The notes beneath the pieces are model-generated. The model was not told where the DNA came from, ran no database searches, and saw nothing but the letters and a program-made list of their open reading frames with translations. A stretch of 64,000 nucleotides of DNA from Avipropionibacterium sp050157065 (lineage in GTDB: Bacteria; Actinomycetota; Actinomycetes; Propionibacteriales; Propionibacteriaceae), in the NCBI GenBank assembly GCA_050157065.1, contig CP189573.1, one strand, 5' to 3'. Position numbers and translations under genes: made by a program. Shown piece after piece: positions 9,710 to 17,614 of this stretch. Position 1 is the stretch's first letter. The number at the start of each line of letters is the position of its first letter.

Positions 9710-10608
9710 GCGCGCCGGAGCGGGACCCGGCGCCGGACTCGGGACCGGCGTTGCTGGTCGACGACCTGGTCGTCGGGTTCGGCCGCCGCCCGCCGGTGCT
9801 GCACGGGGTGGGCTTGCGGATCGAACCCGGTCAACGGCTCGGGCTGATCGGGGAGTCCGGCTCGGGCAAGTCGGTGACCGCGCTGGCGGTGATGGGGCTG
9901 TTGCCCGAGCAGGCCCACGCCACCGGCTCGGTGACGGTCTGTGGGACCCCGGTGCTGGGCCGCCCCGACCGGCTGCTGGCCCGGCTCCGCGGCGACACGA
10001 TGTCGATGGTGTTCCAGGAGCCGATGACCGCGCTCGACCCGACGATGAAGGTCGGCCGGCAGGTCGCCGAGGTGTTGTTGCTCCATCCCCGGTCGGCCTC
10101 AGGTGGGCCGCAGCACGCGCGGCAACGCGTCCTGGAGATGCTCGACGAGGTGGGCCTGCCTGACCCACCCCGGATCGCGGACAGCTACCCGCACCAGCTG
10201 TCCGGTGGGCAGCGGCAGCGGGTGATGATGGCGATGGCGCTGGTCAACACCCCGCAGTTGATCATCTGCGACGAGCCGACGACGGCCCTGGACGTGACCG
10301 TGCAGGCCAAGGTGCTGGCACTGCTGGACCAGGAGCTGACCCAGCGCGGGGCGGCCTGCCTGTTCATCAGCCATGACCTGGCCGTGGTGTCGCAGATCTG
10401 TTCGGAGGTGGCGGTGATGTACGACGGCGTCGTGGTGGAGACCGGCCCGCTGGAGCAGGTGCTGTCCGCGCCCGAGCACCCCTACACCGCCGGGTTGGTG
10501 GCCACCGCCCGACTCGACCAGGTCCCGCCGGGGGAGCGGCTGCCCACAGTGGAGGACTTCTGGCCGTTGTCGGAGCGCCCGTCGGTGCCGCGGGAGCAAC
10601 GATCATGA
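9706..10608 (+). CDS. Peptide ABC transporter ATP-binding protein, DppD-like
   Basis: 300-residue cytoplasmic ATPase that drives peptide import. The Walker A motif is GESGSGKS (about 46-53), the Q-loop VFQEPMTALDP, the ABC signature LSGGQRQR, Walker B LIICDEPTTALD and the switch His in FISHDLAVV. The C-terminal region APEHPYTAGLVATA is the oligopeptide-transporter extension typical of DppD/OppD. No clear Cys-rich iron-sulfur motif was seen in that tail. The gene has ATGA overlaps at both ends, with the upstream permease and the downstream second ATPase. Confidence 0.92.
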   Translation: MSAPERDPAPDSGPALLVDDLVVGFGRRPPVLHGVGLRIEPGQRLGLIGESGSGKSVTALAVMGLLPEQAHATGSVTVCGTPVLGRPDRLLARLRGDTMSMVFQEPMTALDPTMKVGRQVAEVLLLHPRSASGGPQHARQRVLEMLDEVGLPDPPRIADSYPHQLSGGQRQRVMMAMALVNTPQLIICDEPTTALDVTVQAKVLALLDQELTQRGAACLFISHDLAVVSQICSEVAVMYDGVVVETGPLEQVLSAPEHPYTAGLVATARLDQVPPGERLPTVEDFWPLSERPSVPREQRS

Positions 10609-11390
10609 CCGGCTTCGAGTTGGTCGGGGTGAACCGGGTGTTCGGCAGCGGTGCCGGCCGGCTGCAGGCCGTCGCCGACGTCGACCTGACGGTCCGTCCC
10701 GGAGATCGTCTCGGGATCGTGGGGGAGTCCGGGTCGGGCAAGACGACCTTGATCAACATGATGGCCGCCCTCGACCGGCCGACCAGCGGCACCGTCTCGT
10801 ACGAGGGCCGTGAGCTGGGCGGGCTGTCGGAACGTCGACTCGGATTCCTGCGCAGCGCGGTGCAGGTGGTGTTCCAGGACCCGCGGTCGTCGTTGAACCC
10901 GAGGATGACCGTCGGCGACATCATCACCGAGCCGCTGCGGTCCCCGCTGCTGCGGCGACGCGACGACGTCCCCACCGATCGCCGGGCCCGGTTGGCGGAG
11001 GTGCTGGCCGCGGTCAAGCTGCCGGCCGACTCCGCCCGGCGGTATCCGCACGAGTTCTCCGGGGGACAGCGGCAGCGGATCGCGCTCGCCCGGGCCCTGG
11101 CTCCTCGACCGCGTGTGTTGATCGCCGACGAGCCGGTGTCTGCGTTGGACGTGTCGATCCGGGCCCAGGTGCTCAACCTGCTGGTCGACCTGGTGGACAG
11201 TCAGCAGTTGACGTTGGTGATGGTGTCGCACGACCTGTGGGTGGTGCGGCACCTGTGTGACCGGGTGGCGGTGATGCAACGGGGTCGGATCGTCGAGCAG
11301 GGACCGGCCGACGAGGTGTACGGCAACCCACGCAACGACTACACGGCCGAATTGTTGTCCGCCGTTCCAAGGCTTCCGGCACAGGAGTAA
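10605..11390 (+). CDS. Peptide ABC transporter ATP-binding protein, DppF-like
   Basis: 261-residue second ATPase of the transporter, with Walker A GESGSGKTT, Q-loop VVFQDPRSSLNPRMT, signature FSGGQRQRIALARAL, Walker B VLIADEPVSALD and switch His in MVSHDLWVVRHL. RSSLNPRMTV is typical of the DppF/OppF side. It is the last gene of the peptidase-binding protein-permease-permease-ATPase-ATPase operon and starts by ATGA overlap. The next gene, serA, starts 101 bases downstream. I saw no convincing intrinsic terminator in that gap. Confidence 0.92.
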   Translation: MTGFELVGVNRVFGSGAGRLQAVADVDLTVRPGDRLGIVGESGSGKTTLINMMAALDRPTSGTVSYEGRELGGLSERRLGFLRSAVQVVFQDPRSSLNPRMTVGDIITEPLRSPLLRRRDDVPTDRRARLAEVLAAVKLPADSARRYPHEFSGGQRQRIALARALAPRPRVLIADEPVSALDVSIRAQVLNLLVDLVDSQQLTLVMVSHDLWVVRHLCDRVAVMQRGRIVEQGPADEVYGNPRNDYTAELLSAVPRLPAQE

Positions 11391-11491
11391 TCCGGCACGA
11401 CGTGGATCGCGGTCGGTGGTGCTTCCGGCGGGCATCTCGCCGGACGACCGTCGGGGCCGAAAGGCCGACCGATTTCCTTACACTTCGTGCC

Positions 11492-12688
11492 ATGAAGGCC
11501 CTGCTGCTGGAGAACATCCACCCCGAGGCCGAGCGGCTGCTCGGCGAGCGCGGGATCGAGGTCGCCACCCACAAGGGGGCCCTGGACGCCGACGAGTTGA
11601 TCGACGCGCTGCCGGGGGTCGACCTGCTGGGGATCCGGTCCAAGACGCACGTGACCGACGAGGTGTTGGCCGCAGCACCTGACCTGTTGGCCGTCGGGGC
11701 GTTTTGCATCGGCACCAACCAGATCGACCTGGCCTCGGCCACGACGCGGGGAACGACGGTGTTCAACGCGCCGTTCTCCAACACCCGGTCGGTGGTGGAG
11801 CTGGTGATCGCCGAGATCATCTCGCTGGCGCGCCGACTGACCGAGAAGAACGAGAAGATGCACGCCGGCGAGTGGGACAAGTCGGCTTCCGGGTCGCACG
11901 AGGTCCGCGGTCGCACCTTGGGCATCGTCGGGTACGGCAACATCGGCAGCCAGTTGTCGGTGGTGGCCGAGGCGATCGGGATGCGGGTGCTCTACTACGA
12001 CATCGCCGACAAGCTCGCGTTGGGCAACGCACAGCGGTGCGACAGTCTGGAGGAACTGCTGGCCGAGGCCGAGACGGTCAGCCTGCACGTCGACGGGCGT
12101 GACGGGAACGCCGGGATGTTCGGTGCCGAGCAGTTCGCGATGATGCGACCACGCAGCCTGTTCCTCAATCTGTGCCGTGGCTTCGTCGTTGATCATGACG
12201 CGTTGCGCGACCACCTGGTGTCGGGACACATCGCCGGCGCCGCCGTCGACGTCTTTCCGACCGAGCCCAAGATTGCCGGCGAGGCGTTCACCTCAAGCCT
12301 GCAAGGGATCCCGAACGTCATCCTGACCCCGCACGTCGGCGGGTCGACGCAGGAGGCCCAGGTCGACATCGGCCGGTTCGTCGCCGGCAAGCTGCGCGAC
12401 TTCGTCACCAACGGCACCACCACGATGGCGGTGAACGTGCCGCAGGTCGCGATGGACGACACCACCCTCGGCCCACGGCTGTTGCACGTGCACCGGAACG
12501 TCCCCGGCGTGATGGGCCACGTGAACGGCATCCTCGCCGAGTCCGGCGCCAACATCGAGCGTCAGATGCTGTCGACCCGCGGCGACCTCGGTTACGTGAT
12601 CACCGACCTCGCCGGACAGCTCGACCCTGCGCTGCTGGACCGGCTGCGAGAGCTGCCGGAGACCGTACGGCTCCGCGTCGTCGACTGA
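11492..12688 (+). CDS. serA: D-3-phosphoglycerate dehydrogenase with ACT domain
   Basis: Oxidises 3-phosphoglycerate to 3-phosphohydroxypyruvate, the first step of serine synthesis. The 398 residues match the E. coli-type enzyme (410 residues, one C-terminal ACT domain) rather than the longer mycobacterial form. The NAD-binding turn is GYGNIG (147-152). The catalytic residues are R229 (LCRGF), E258 (DVFPTEP) and H281 (TPHVGGST). VGAFCIGTNQIDL and FNAPFSNTRSV are strongly E. coli-like. The ACT domain starts near residue 325 and probably gives serine feedback. The ATG at 11492 gives the family's usual N-terminus. The gene converges on a truncated surface-protein remnant three bases beyond its stop. 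Confidence 0.92.
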   Translation: MKALLLENIHPEAERLLGERGIEVATHKGALDADELIDALPGVDLLGIRSKTHVTDEVLAAAPDLLAVGAFCIGTNQIDLASATTRGTTVFNAPFSNTRSVVELVIAEIISLARRLTEKNEKMHAGEWDKSASGSHEVRGRTLGIVGYGNIGSQLSVVAEAIGMRVLYYDIADKLALGNAQRCDSLEELLAEAETVSLHVDGRDGNAGMFGAEQFAMMRPRSLFLNLCRGFVVDHDALRDHLVSGHIAGAAVDVFPTEPKIAGEAFTSSLQGIPNVILTPHVGGSTQEAQVDIGRFVAGKLRDFVTNGTTTMAVNVPQVAMDDTTLGPRLLHVHRNVPGVMGHVNGILAESGANIERQMLSTRGDLGYVITDLAGQLDPALLDRLRELPETVRLRVVD

Positions 12689-12691
12689 CCC

Positions 12692-13215
12692 CTACCGCGT
12701 TCCACCCAGCCGCCGCCGGCGTGGCCCGGACACCAGCCACAGTCCCGCACCGAGGGCTCCGGTGCCGAAGAGCACGATCGCGGCCAGCCCGGTCGGCGCG
12801 CCGGAGTCAGCGAGCGGCGGCAGCTCGGTGGAGGTGTTGTCGACGGCCGGGACTTCTCCGGTTCCTGGGGTCTCTCCGGTTCCTGGGGTCTCGCCGGTTC
12901 CCGGGGTCTCGCCGGTTCCCGGGACTTCTCCGGATCCCGGGGCCTCGCCGTACGTGTTGAGGAACCCGCCGGTGACGATGCCGCCCGCCGGTACCGTCAC
13001 CTCCTGATCGACGCCGGTGACGGTGGCGATCACTGCCCCGGTCGCTCCACCGGAGAGCTCGGTGATCGTGCACACCGAGCCCGCGGGGACGTCGTGCCAG
13101 GCGAAGGACTGGTTGCCCGCCTCGGCCCCGGCCGGGATCACCCAGTGCCGTGACAGCGCCGTGCCGTCACAGCTGACTTCGATGACGATCACGCCCTGGG
13201 CGCCGGCGGCCGCAC
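12692..13215 (-). pseudogene. 3' remnant of a cell-wall-anchored surface protein
   Basis: Only the C-terminal part of a surface protein is left. Reading leftward it holds one Ig-like repeat of the DUF5979 kind (AGAQGVIVIEVSCDG through VPAGSVCTITEL to FLNTY), a PGTGE-repeat stalk, and a sorting signal. The sorting signal is an LPXTG-like LADSGAP, a hydrophobic helix and a basic RRRR tail. Homology stops abruptly near 13215, where sequence that fits a different gene on the opposite strand begins. The upstream in-frame continuation is Arg/Ser-rich nonsense with no start or signal peptide. A sortase would anchor the full-length protein, but this copy should not be exported. It could also be an assembly join. 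Confidence 0.7.
12851..12940 (-). repeat. 18-bp tandem repeat, five copies (PGTGET stalk)
   Basis: Five imperfect 18-bp units encode the Pro-Gly-Thr-Gly-Glu stalk of the surface-protein remnant. The two central copies are identical. Such stalks span the cell wall in sortase substrates and vary in copy number by slippage. Confidence 0.85.
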
Positions 13216-13218
13216 CGA

Positions 13219-13611
13219 GGGATCGCCGGCAGGCACTACACCCTCGACGGCACCGACCCGATCCCGACCGAACAGAACCACGAGGTGAACATCGGCTCGC
13301 TCTACCTGTGCGATGCGGCCCGCGCGATCTACTCACCCGGTCGCCCGGACACCGTGCGCTCGGCCTGGGAGCACCAGAAGGACGTCACCAGCAAGGCCAT
13401 GGGCAACCCGACGTACGGGTTGTACTCCGAGACCGGCGCGCGCAAGCTGTCCACCCTCAACCGGAAGCTGGGTGACACGGTTGACTCGATCATCGCCGGC
13501 CGCGAGCCGGTGTCGGCGTGGAAGGGTGCGGTGCAGACGTTCATGAGCGACGGCGCCTCCACCATCCTGGAGGAGTACCAGGCCGACCACGACGCGAATC
13601 CCCCGAGATGA
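13219..13611 (+). pseudogene. 3' remnant of an extracellular sugar-binding protein
   Basis: About 130 codons match the end of family 1 solute-binding proteins of the LplA/YtcQ type. The fragment begins GIAGRHYTLDGTDPIP, which corresponds to the usual GxEGxHY segment, and closes with KGAVQTFMSDGASTILEEY. The 5' two-thirds, the lipobox and any promoter are absent, because the sequence to the left belongs to the opposite-strand surface-protein remnant. A GTG at 13285 could start a 108-residue peptide, but this would lack the binding lobes. The following gene begins eight bases later, so the fragment was once the end of a sugar-uptake operon. Confidence 0.65.
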
Positions 13612-13618
13612 GGACTCC

Positions 13619-15703
13619 TTGAGCAACGACACCACCCAGCCGGCCGGTCAGGTCGTCCAATTTCTGGAGCGGTGGCTGGGCGCTGCCGAGGCCTACGTCA
13701 CCGAGTCCGACGACGGACTGGCTTGGTACGGCGCCGGCTACCCCGGTTGGGGGATGCAGACCGTCTACAAATGGGTTGCTGCGGCGGCGGTGATCGCCGA
13801 GCACGGCAGCACCGAGTCCGTCCGGGACCATGCGCGGCGGCGGGCACTGGCCGGCCTGCGGTACGCCATCCGTACCCACCGCACGGGCACCCGACCGACC
13901 ACCGACGGCCGGCCCTGGGACAGCACGTGGATCAGTGTGCTCGGTCCCGAGCGAGCGGCTTTCGCCATCGACCTGCTCCATGATCAACTGGATGCGGACG
14001 ACCAGGCGCTGCTGCGCCGACAACGGATCGCCGAGGCCACCTGGCTGGTCGACGACAACGTCCGCGGTGACACCCGAGGTATCCAGGCCGGTCTGTGGGC
14101 CAGCGGCGGGAAGAACGCGCCGGAGTCGAACATCTGGAACGGCACCCACCTGTGGCGGACGGCACAGGCCTACCCGGACTGCGAGCGCCGCGAGGACTAC
14201 CTCCGCACGGCCGTCGAGTCGCTGCTGAACGGGGTGTCGATCGCGGCGGACGCCGTCTCCGAGGTGGTGGTCGACGGCCATCGGGTGGCCGACCTGCACC
14301 GCGGTGCGAACTTCTTCGACAGCTACGCCCTTGATCATCACGGTTACCTGAACCTGGGCTACATGGTGATCTGTGCGAGCAACGTCGCGATTGCCCACCA
14401 GGACTTCGTCCGGCAGGGGTGGGCGGTGCCGGAATCCCTGCACTGGCACCAAGATGAGCTGTGGCGCAGGATCCGGCCCTGCATCGGACCGGATGGTCGG
14501 TTGATCAGGATCGGCGGCGACTCCCGGGTGCGGTACGCGTACTGCCAGGAGTACCTGCTGCCCTCACTGTTGTACGCCGAGCGGGTGCTCGGTGACACCG
14601 AGGCAGCCGATCTTGCCGAGGCTGCCATCGACCTGTGTGGCATCGAGCAGGCGGAGAACGGCGACGGGAGCTTCTACGGCCGTCGACTCCGCGGGCTGGC
14701 CGAGCGTCGACCGTACTACTACACCCGCATCGAGGGGGACCGCGCAGCGGCCCTCGCCTGGTGGCTGCACCACGCCGGCCCGAACCCGACGATCCCGGCG
14801 CAGCCGGCACCCGAACCGATGGAGTCGATCAACCTCGATCGGGTGGCGTGGAGCGATCCCGATCATGGTTTCGTGATGGTGCGCGGGGCCAAGCGTGTCG
14901 CCTCGTTCAGCCGTCGGGCAGCGACCCTGACCCAGACCCTGGTGCTCCCCACCGACCGCCCGGACTTCGCGGAGTGGTCGATGAACCTGGCACCGGTGCT
15001 GCAGTGGGAGGACGCCGAACCGGCTCCGTCACTGACCGAGAGCTCGGCCAAGCACCGGAGAGTCGTGCACCACCACCAGCAGACCTTCGACGGTGGGTTC
15101 GCCACGCTGACCCGGGTGGCGGAGGGGATGGACCTGTCGATCTCCGAGGGCTGGCGTTCCCGACCGGACGTTCCGGCCGCGACCACCACCATGGTCGTGG
15201 TGGCGGCACCGGACGACACGACGGTGCTCGGTCTGCAGCTCACCACGATCGGGGACTACCATGCGCCGCTGATCGGGGTCCGGGGCCTCAACCTGCTGAT
15301 CCCCGACGACGTCTACAACGGTCACCGCCGGAGCCTGGTCGAGCTGCCGACCGACGCCGGTTCCGCACTGGCGATCGACGATCGACTCGAGGTGCATGTG
15401 CCAGGTCGGCTCGAGACGAGGAAGCTGTCGGTGGACGACGATCCGGCACTACGGTCGATCGGCGTCATCCAGGTGTCCGCCGACCCGCGGCACGGTGCGT
15501 TCTTCGCCCGCCCGGGGGACACGGTGGTCGACGTACCGTGGGCGATCCGGGTCCTCGACGGCCCGCTCACCCCGTTCCGGTTCGAGCGCCGTCGGGTCGC
15601 CGACGCCGTGCACGAGTTGGTCGTGCAGGACCACTCCGGCAGCCACCGGGCGCTGATCGACCTTTCCGAGGGGGCGACCGAGCCGGTCACGGTCCAGTGG
15701 TGA
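13619..15703 (+). CDS. Uncharacterised protein, polysaccharide lyase/heparinase-like architecture
   Basis: A 694-residue protein with no signal peptide. The first 380 residues look like an alpha/alpha toroid rich in aromatic and His pairs (NIWNGTHLWRTA, LDHHGYLNLGYMV, YCQEYLLPSLLYAE). The rest looks like a beta-sandwich. That order is shared by polysaccharide lyases and heparinase II/III-like enzymes, where Asn, His and Tyr do the chemistry. N in NIWNG and H/Y in DHHGY are candidates. I do not recognise the precise family. The TTG start at 13619 follows the sugar-binding-protein remnant by eight bases, with AGGA-like pairing in GATGAGGA, and no nearer ATG or GTG exists. The context suggests breakdown of an imported oligosaccharide. 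Confidence 0.7.
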   Translation: MSNDTTQPAGQVVQFLERWLGAAEAYVTESDDGLAWYGAGYPGWGMQTVYKWVAAAAVIAEHGSTESVRDHARRRALAGLRYAIRTHRTGTRPTTDGRPWDSTWISVLGPERAAFAIDLLHDQLDADDQALLRRQRIAEATWLVDDNVRGDTRGIQAGLWASGGKNAPESNIWNGTHLWRTAQAYPDCERREDYLRTAVESLLNGVSIAADAVSEVVVDGHRVADLHRGANFFDSYALDHHGYLNLGYMVICASNVAIAHQDFVRQGWAVPESLHWHQDELWRRIRPCIGPDGRLIRIGGDSRVRYAYCQEYLLPSLLYAERVLGDTEAADLAEAAIDLCGIEQAENGDGSFYGRRLRGLAERRPYYYTRIEGDRAAALAWWLHHAGPNPTIPAQPAPEPMESINLDRVAWSDPDHGFVMVRGAKRVASFSRRAATLTQTLVLPTDRPDFAEWSMNLAPVLQWEDAEPAPSLTESSAKHRRVVHHHQQTFDGGFATLTRVAEGMDLSISEGWRSRPDVPAATTTMVVVAAPDDTTVLGLQLTTIGDYHAPLIGVRGLNLLIPDDVYNGHRRSLVELPTDAGSALAIDDRLEVHVPGRLETRKLSVDDDPALRSIGVIQVSADPRHGAFFARPGDTVVDVPWAIRVLDGPLTPFRFERRRVADAVHELVVQDHSGSHRALIDLSEGATEPVTVQW

Positions 15704-15731
15704 CAGGGTCGGTGCTTCAGGCGCCTTCGTC

Positions 15732-16547
15732 CTAAGCCTCATCGTCGACGTCGGCATCAGGCTGCAGCTGCTCCAGCAGGGCGTCGTGCAGGATGCCGTT
15801 GGAGGCGTAACCGCCTGCCCCGTGAGGCCCGTCGTTGCCCTCGAGGTCGGTGAACCGGCCACCGGCCTCGGAGACGATGACCGAGCAGGCGGCCATGTCG
15901 TGCAGGGCGAGCTCCGGCTCGCAGGCCAGGTCGACCGCTCCCTCGGCGAGCAGCATGTACGACCAGAAGTCGCCGTAGGCACGGGTCCGCCAGCAACGCC
16001 GCAGCAGGTCGACGAACCCCTGGCCCTGGCCGGCCTCGACCCAGCCCGAGATCGACGCGTACGACAGCGAGGCGTCCTCGATCGTGCTCACCTGAGACAC
16101 CTGCAGCTTCGTGGGCTGCATCAGCGACTTGCCCGCGTAGGCACCCTCACCCTTCGAGGCCCACCAACGGCGCCCCAGCGCGGGCGCGCTGACGACACCG
16201 ACGACCGGTTCGTTCTCGATCATCAGGCAGATCAGGGTGCCCCAGACCGGCACCCCGCGAACGAAGTTCTTGGTGCCGTCGATCGGGTCGATCACCCAGC
16301 GCCGCGGCCCCCAACCGGTGTCGTCGAGCTCCTCACCGTGCACGGCGTCACGCGGCCGGGCCCGCTTCAGGGTCCGACGGATCGCCTCCTCCGCAGCCGT
16401 GTCGGCGTCGGTCACCGGGGTCATGTCCGGCTTCGAGTCGACGCGCAGGTCGCTGGCCCGGAATCGGTTCGTCGTGACCGAGTCCGCGTCGTCGGCCAAC
16501 AGGTGGGCGAGGCGCAGGTCGTCGGTGAATCCGTTGTCGATGGGCAT
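15732..16547 (-). CDS. hisN: Histidinol-phosphatase, inositol monophosphatase family
   Basis: Mg-dependent phosphatase, most like the HisN enzymes that remove phosphate from L-histidinol phosphate in actinobacterial histidine synthesis. At 271 residues the length fits. Metal-site motifs are GEE (71-73), WVIDPIDGTKNF (85-96) and the C-terminal LHDMAACSVIVSEAGG. The stretch KNFVRGVPVWGTL with APALGRRWW is characteristic of HisN rather than general inositol monophosphatases (NFVHG). The ATG at 16547 was used. No other his gene is in the window, which is normal because hisN is often unlinked. A role as a general inositol phosphatase is the alternative. Confidence 0.85.
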   Translation of the reverse strand: MPIDNGFTDDLRLAHLLADDADSVTTNRFRASDLRVDSKPDMTPVTDADTAAEEAIRRTLKRARPRDAVHGEELDDTGWGPRRWVIDPIDGTKNFVRGVPVWGTLICLMIENEPVVGVVSAPALGRRWWASKGEGAYAGKSLMQPTKLQVSQVSTIEDASLSYASISGWVEAGQGQGFVDLLRRCWRTRAYGDFWSYMLLAEGAVDLACEPELALHDMAACSVIVSEAGGRFTDLEGNDGPHGAGGYASNGILHDALLEQLQPDADVDDEA

Positions 16548-16621
16548 GGGCGACAGGCTATCCGGTGGCCGCGCCCTTCGTTACGGGCGCAGGTCCTCCA
16601 GGGTGTGCCGAAAGGCTGCCG

Positions 16622-17614
16622 TCAGTACGAGGGCTCGCCCCGAGCGGCCAGGATCCGCCGGACCGACTCGACCCGGTCGGCCGACACCTCGCCGGCCTCG
16701 ACGGCGGCGTCCAGCCCGCAGCCGGGGCTGTCGGCGGTGTGCGGGCAGGCGCGCGGGCAGGCGTGAGTCGCCTCGGCCAGGTCACCGAAGGCCGCGATGA
16801 TGTCGTCGGGGGAGACATGGGACAGCCCGAACGACCGGACGCCGGGGGTGTCGATCACCCAGCCGCCAGGGGATGGGAGTTCCAGTGCGATGGCCGAGGT
16901 GGAGGTGTGCCGGCCGCGGCCGGTGACGTCGTTCACCACGCCGATCTCCCGGTCCGCGCCGGGGATCAGCGCGTTCACCAGGGTCGACTTCCCGACGCCG
17001 GAGTGCCCGACGAAGACGCTGCGCTCGTCGGCCAGCAGATCCCGCAGCCCGGTGAGGTCGGCACCGGGTCGGACCACGGACACCGGCACCCCGAGCGGTT
17101 CGTACGCGGCCAGCAGCTCGTCAGGGTCCGCCAGGTCGGCCTTCGTCAGGCACAGCAACGGTTCGAGTCCGGCGTCGTACCCGGCGACCAGGATCCGGTC
17201 GATCATGCCGGTCCGTGGCGGCGGGTCGGCCAGCGCGGTCACGATCACCAGCTGGGTGGCGTTGGCGACGATCGGGCGCTCGTACGGGTCGTCGTCATCG
17301 GCGGTACGACGCAGCACCGTCTCGCGGTCGACGACTTCGACGATCCGGGCCAGCGTCCCCTCGTCACCGGAGGTGTCACCGACGATGCGGACCCGGTCAC
17401 CGACGATGACTCCCTTGCGGCCCAGCGCCCGCGCCTTCGTACAGCGGACCCGGCGGTCGTCGACCAGGCACTGGTAGCGGCCGCGGTCGACCGTCATCAC
17501 CAGGCCGACCTCGGCGTCGGAGTAGTCCGGCCGCCGCTTGGTGCGGGCGCGGTTCCGTTTGCCGGGTCGGTCGTAACCTGCCTGGTCGTCCTCGCCGATC
17601 TCGCGTCGGACCAT
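16622..17614 (-). CDS. rsgA: Ribosome small-subunit-dependent GTPase A
   Basis: Circularly permuted GTPase that checks maturation of the 30S subunit. The 330 residues show an OB fold (about 40-110), then G4 (LTKADL) before G1 (GHSGVGKSTL, near 198-207), the switch GRGRHTST and G3 (DTPG), which is the permuted order. The C-terminal zinc site follows: CPRACPHTADSPGC. The ATG at 17614 overlaps the aroA stop by one base (TGATG), so translation is probably coupled to aroA. This aroA-rsgA pairing is common in actinobacteria. Confidence 0.93.
   Translation of the reverse strand: MVRREIGEDDQAGYDRPGKRNRARTKRRPDYSDAEVGLVMTVDRGRYQCLVDDRRVRCTKARALGRKGVIVGDRVRIVGDTSGDEGTLARIVEVVDRETVLRRTADDDDPYERPIVANATQLVIVTALADPPPRTGMIDRILVAGYDAGLEPLLCLTKADLADPDELLAAYEPLGVPVSVVRPGADLTGLRDLLADERSVFVGHSGVGKSTLVNALIPGADREIGVVNDVTGRGRHTSTSAIALELPSPGGWVIDTPGVRSFGLSHVSPDDIIAAFGDLAEATHACPRACPHTADSPGCGLDAAVEAGEVSADRVESVRRILAARGEPSY

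Noticed and set aside
13285..13611. Intact small plus-strand gene of 108 codons
   Set aside because: Its homology extends upstream of the only possible start and corresponds to the C-terminus of a much larger binding protein, so it is treated as a remnant.
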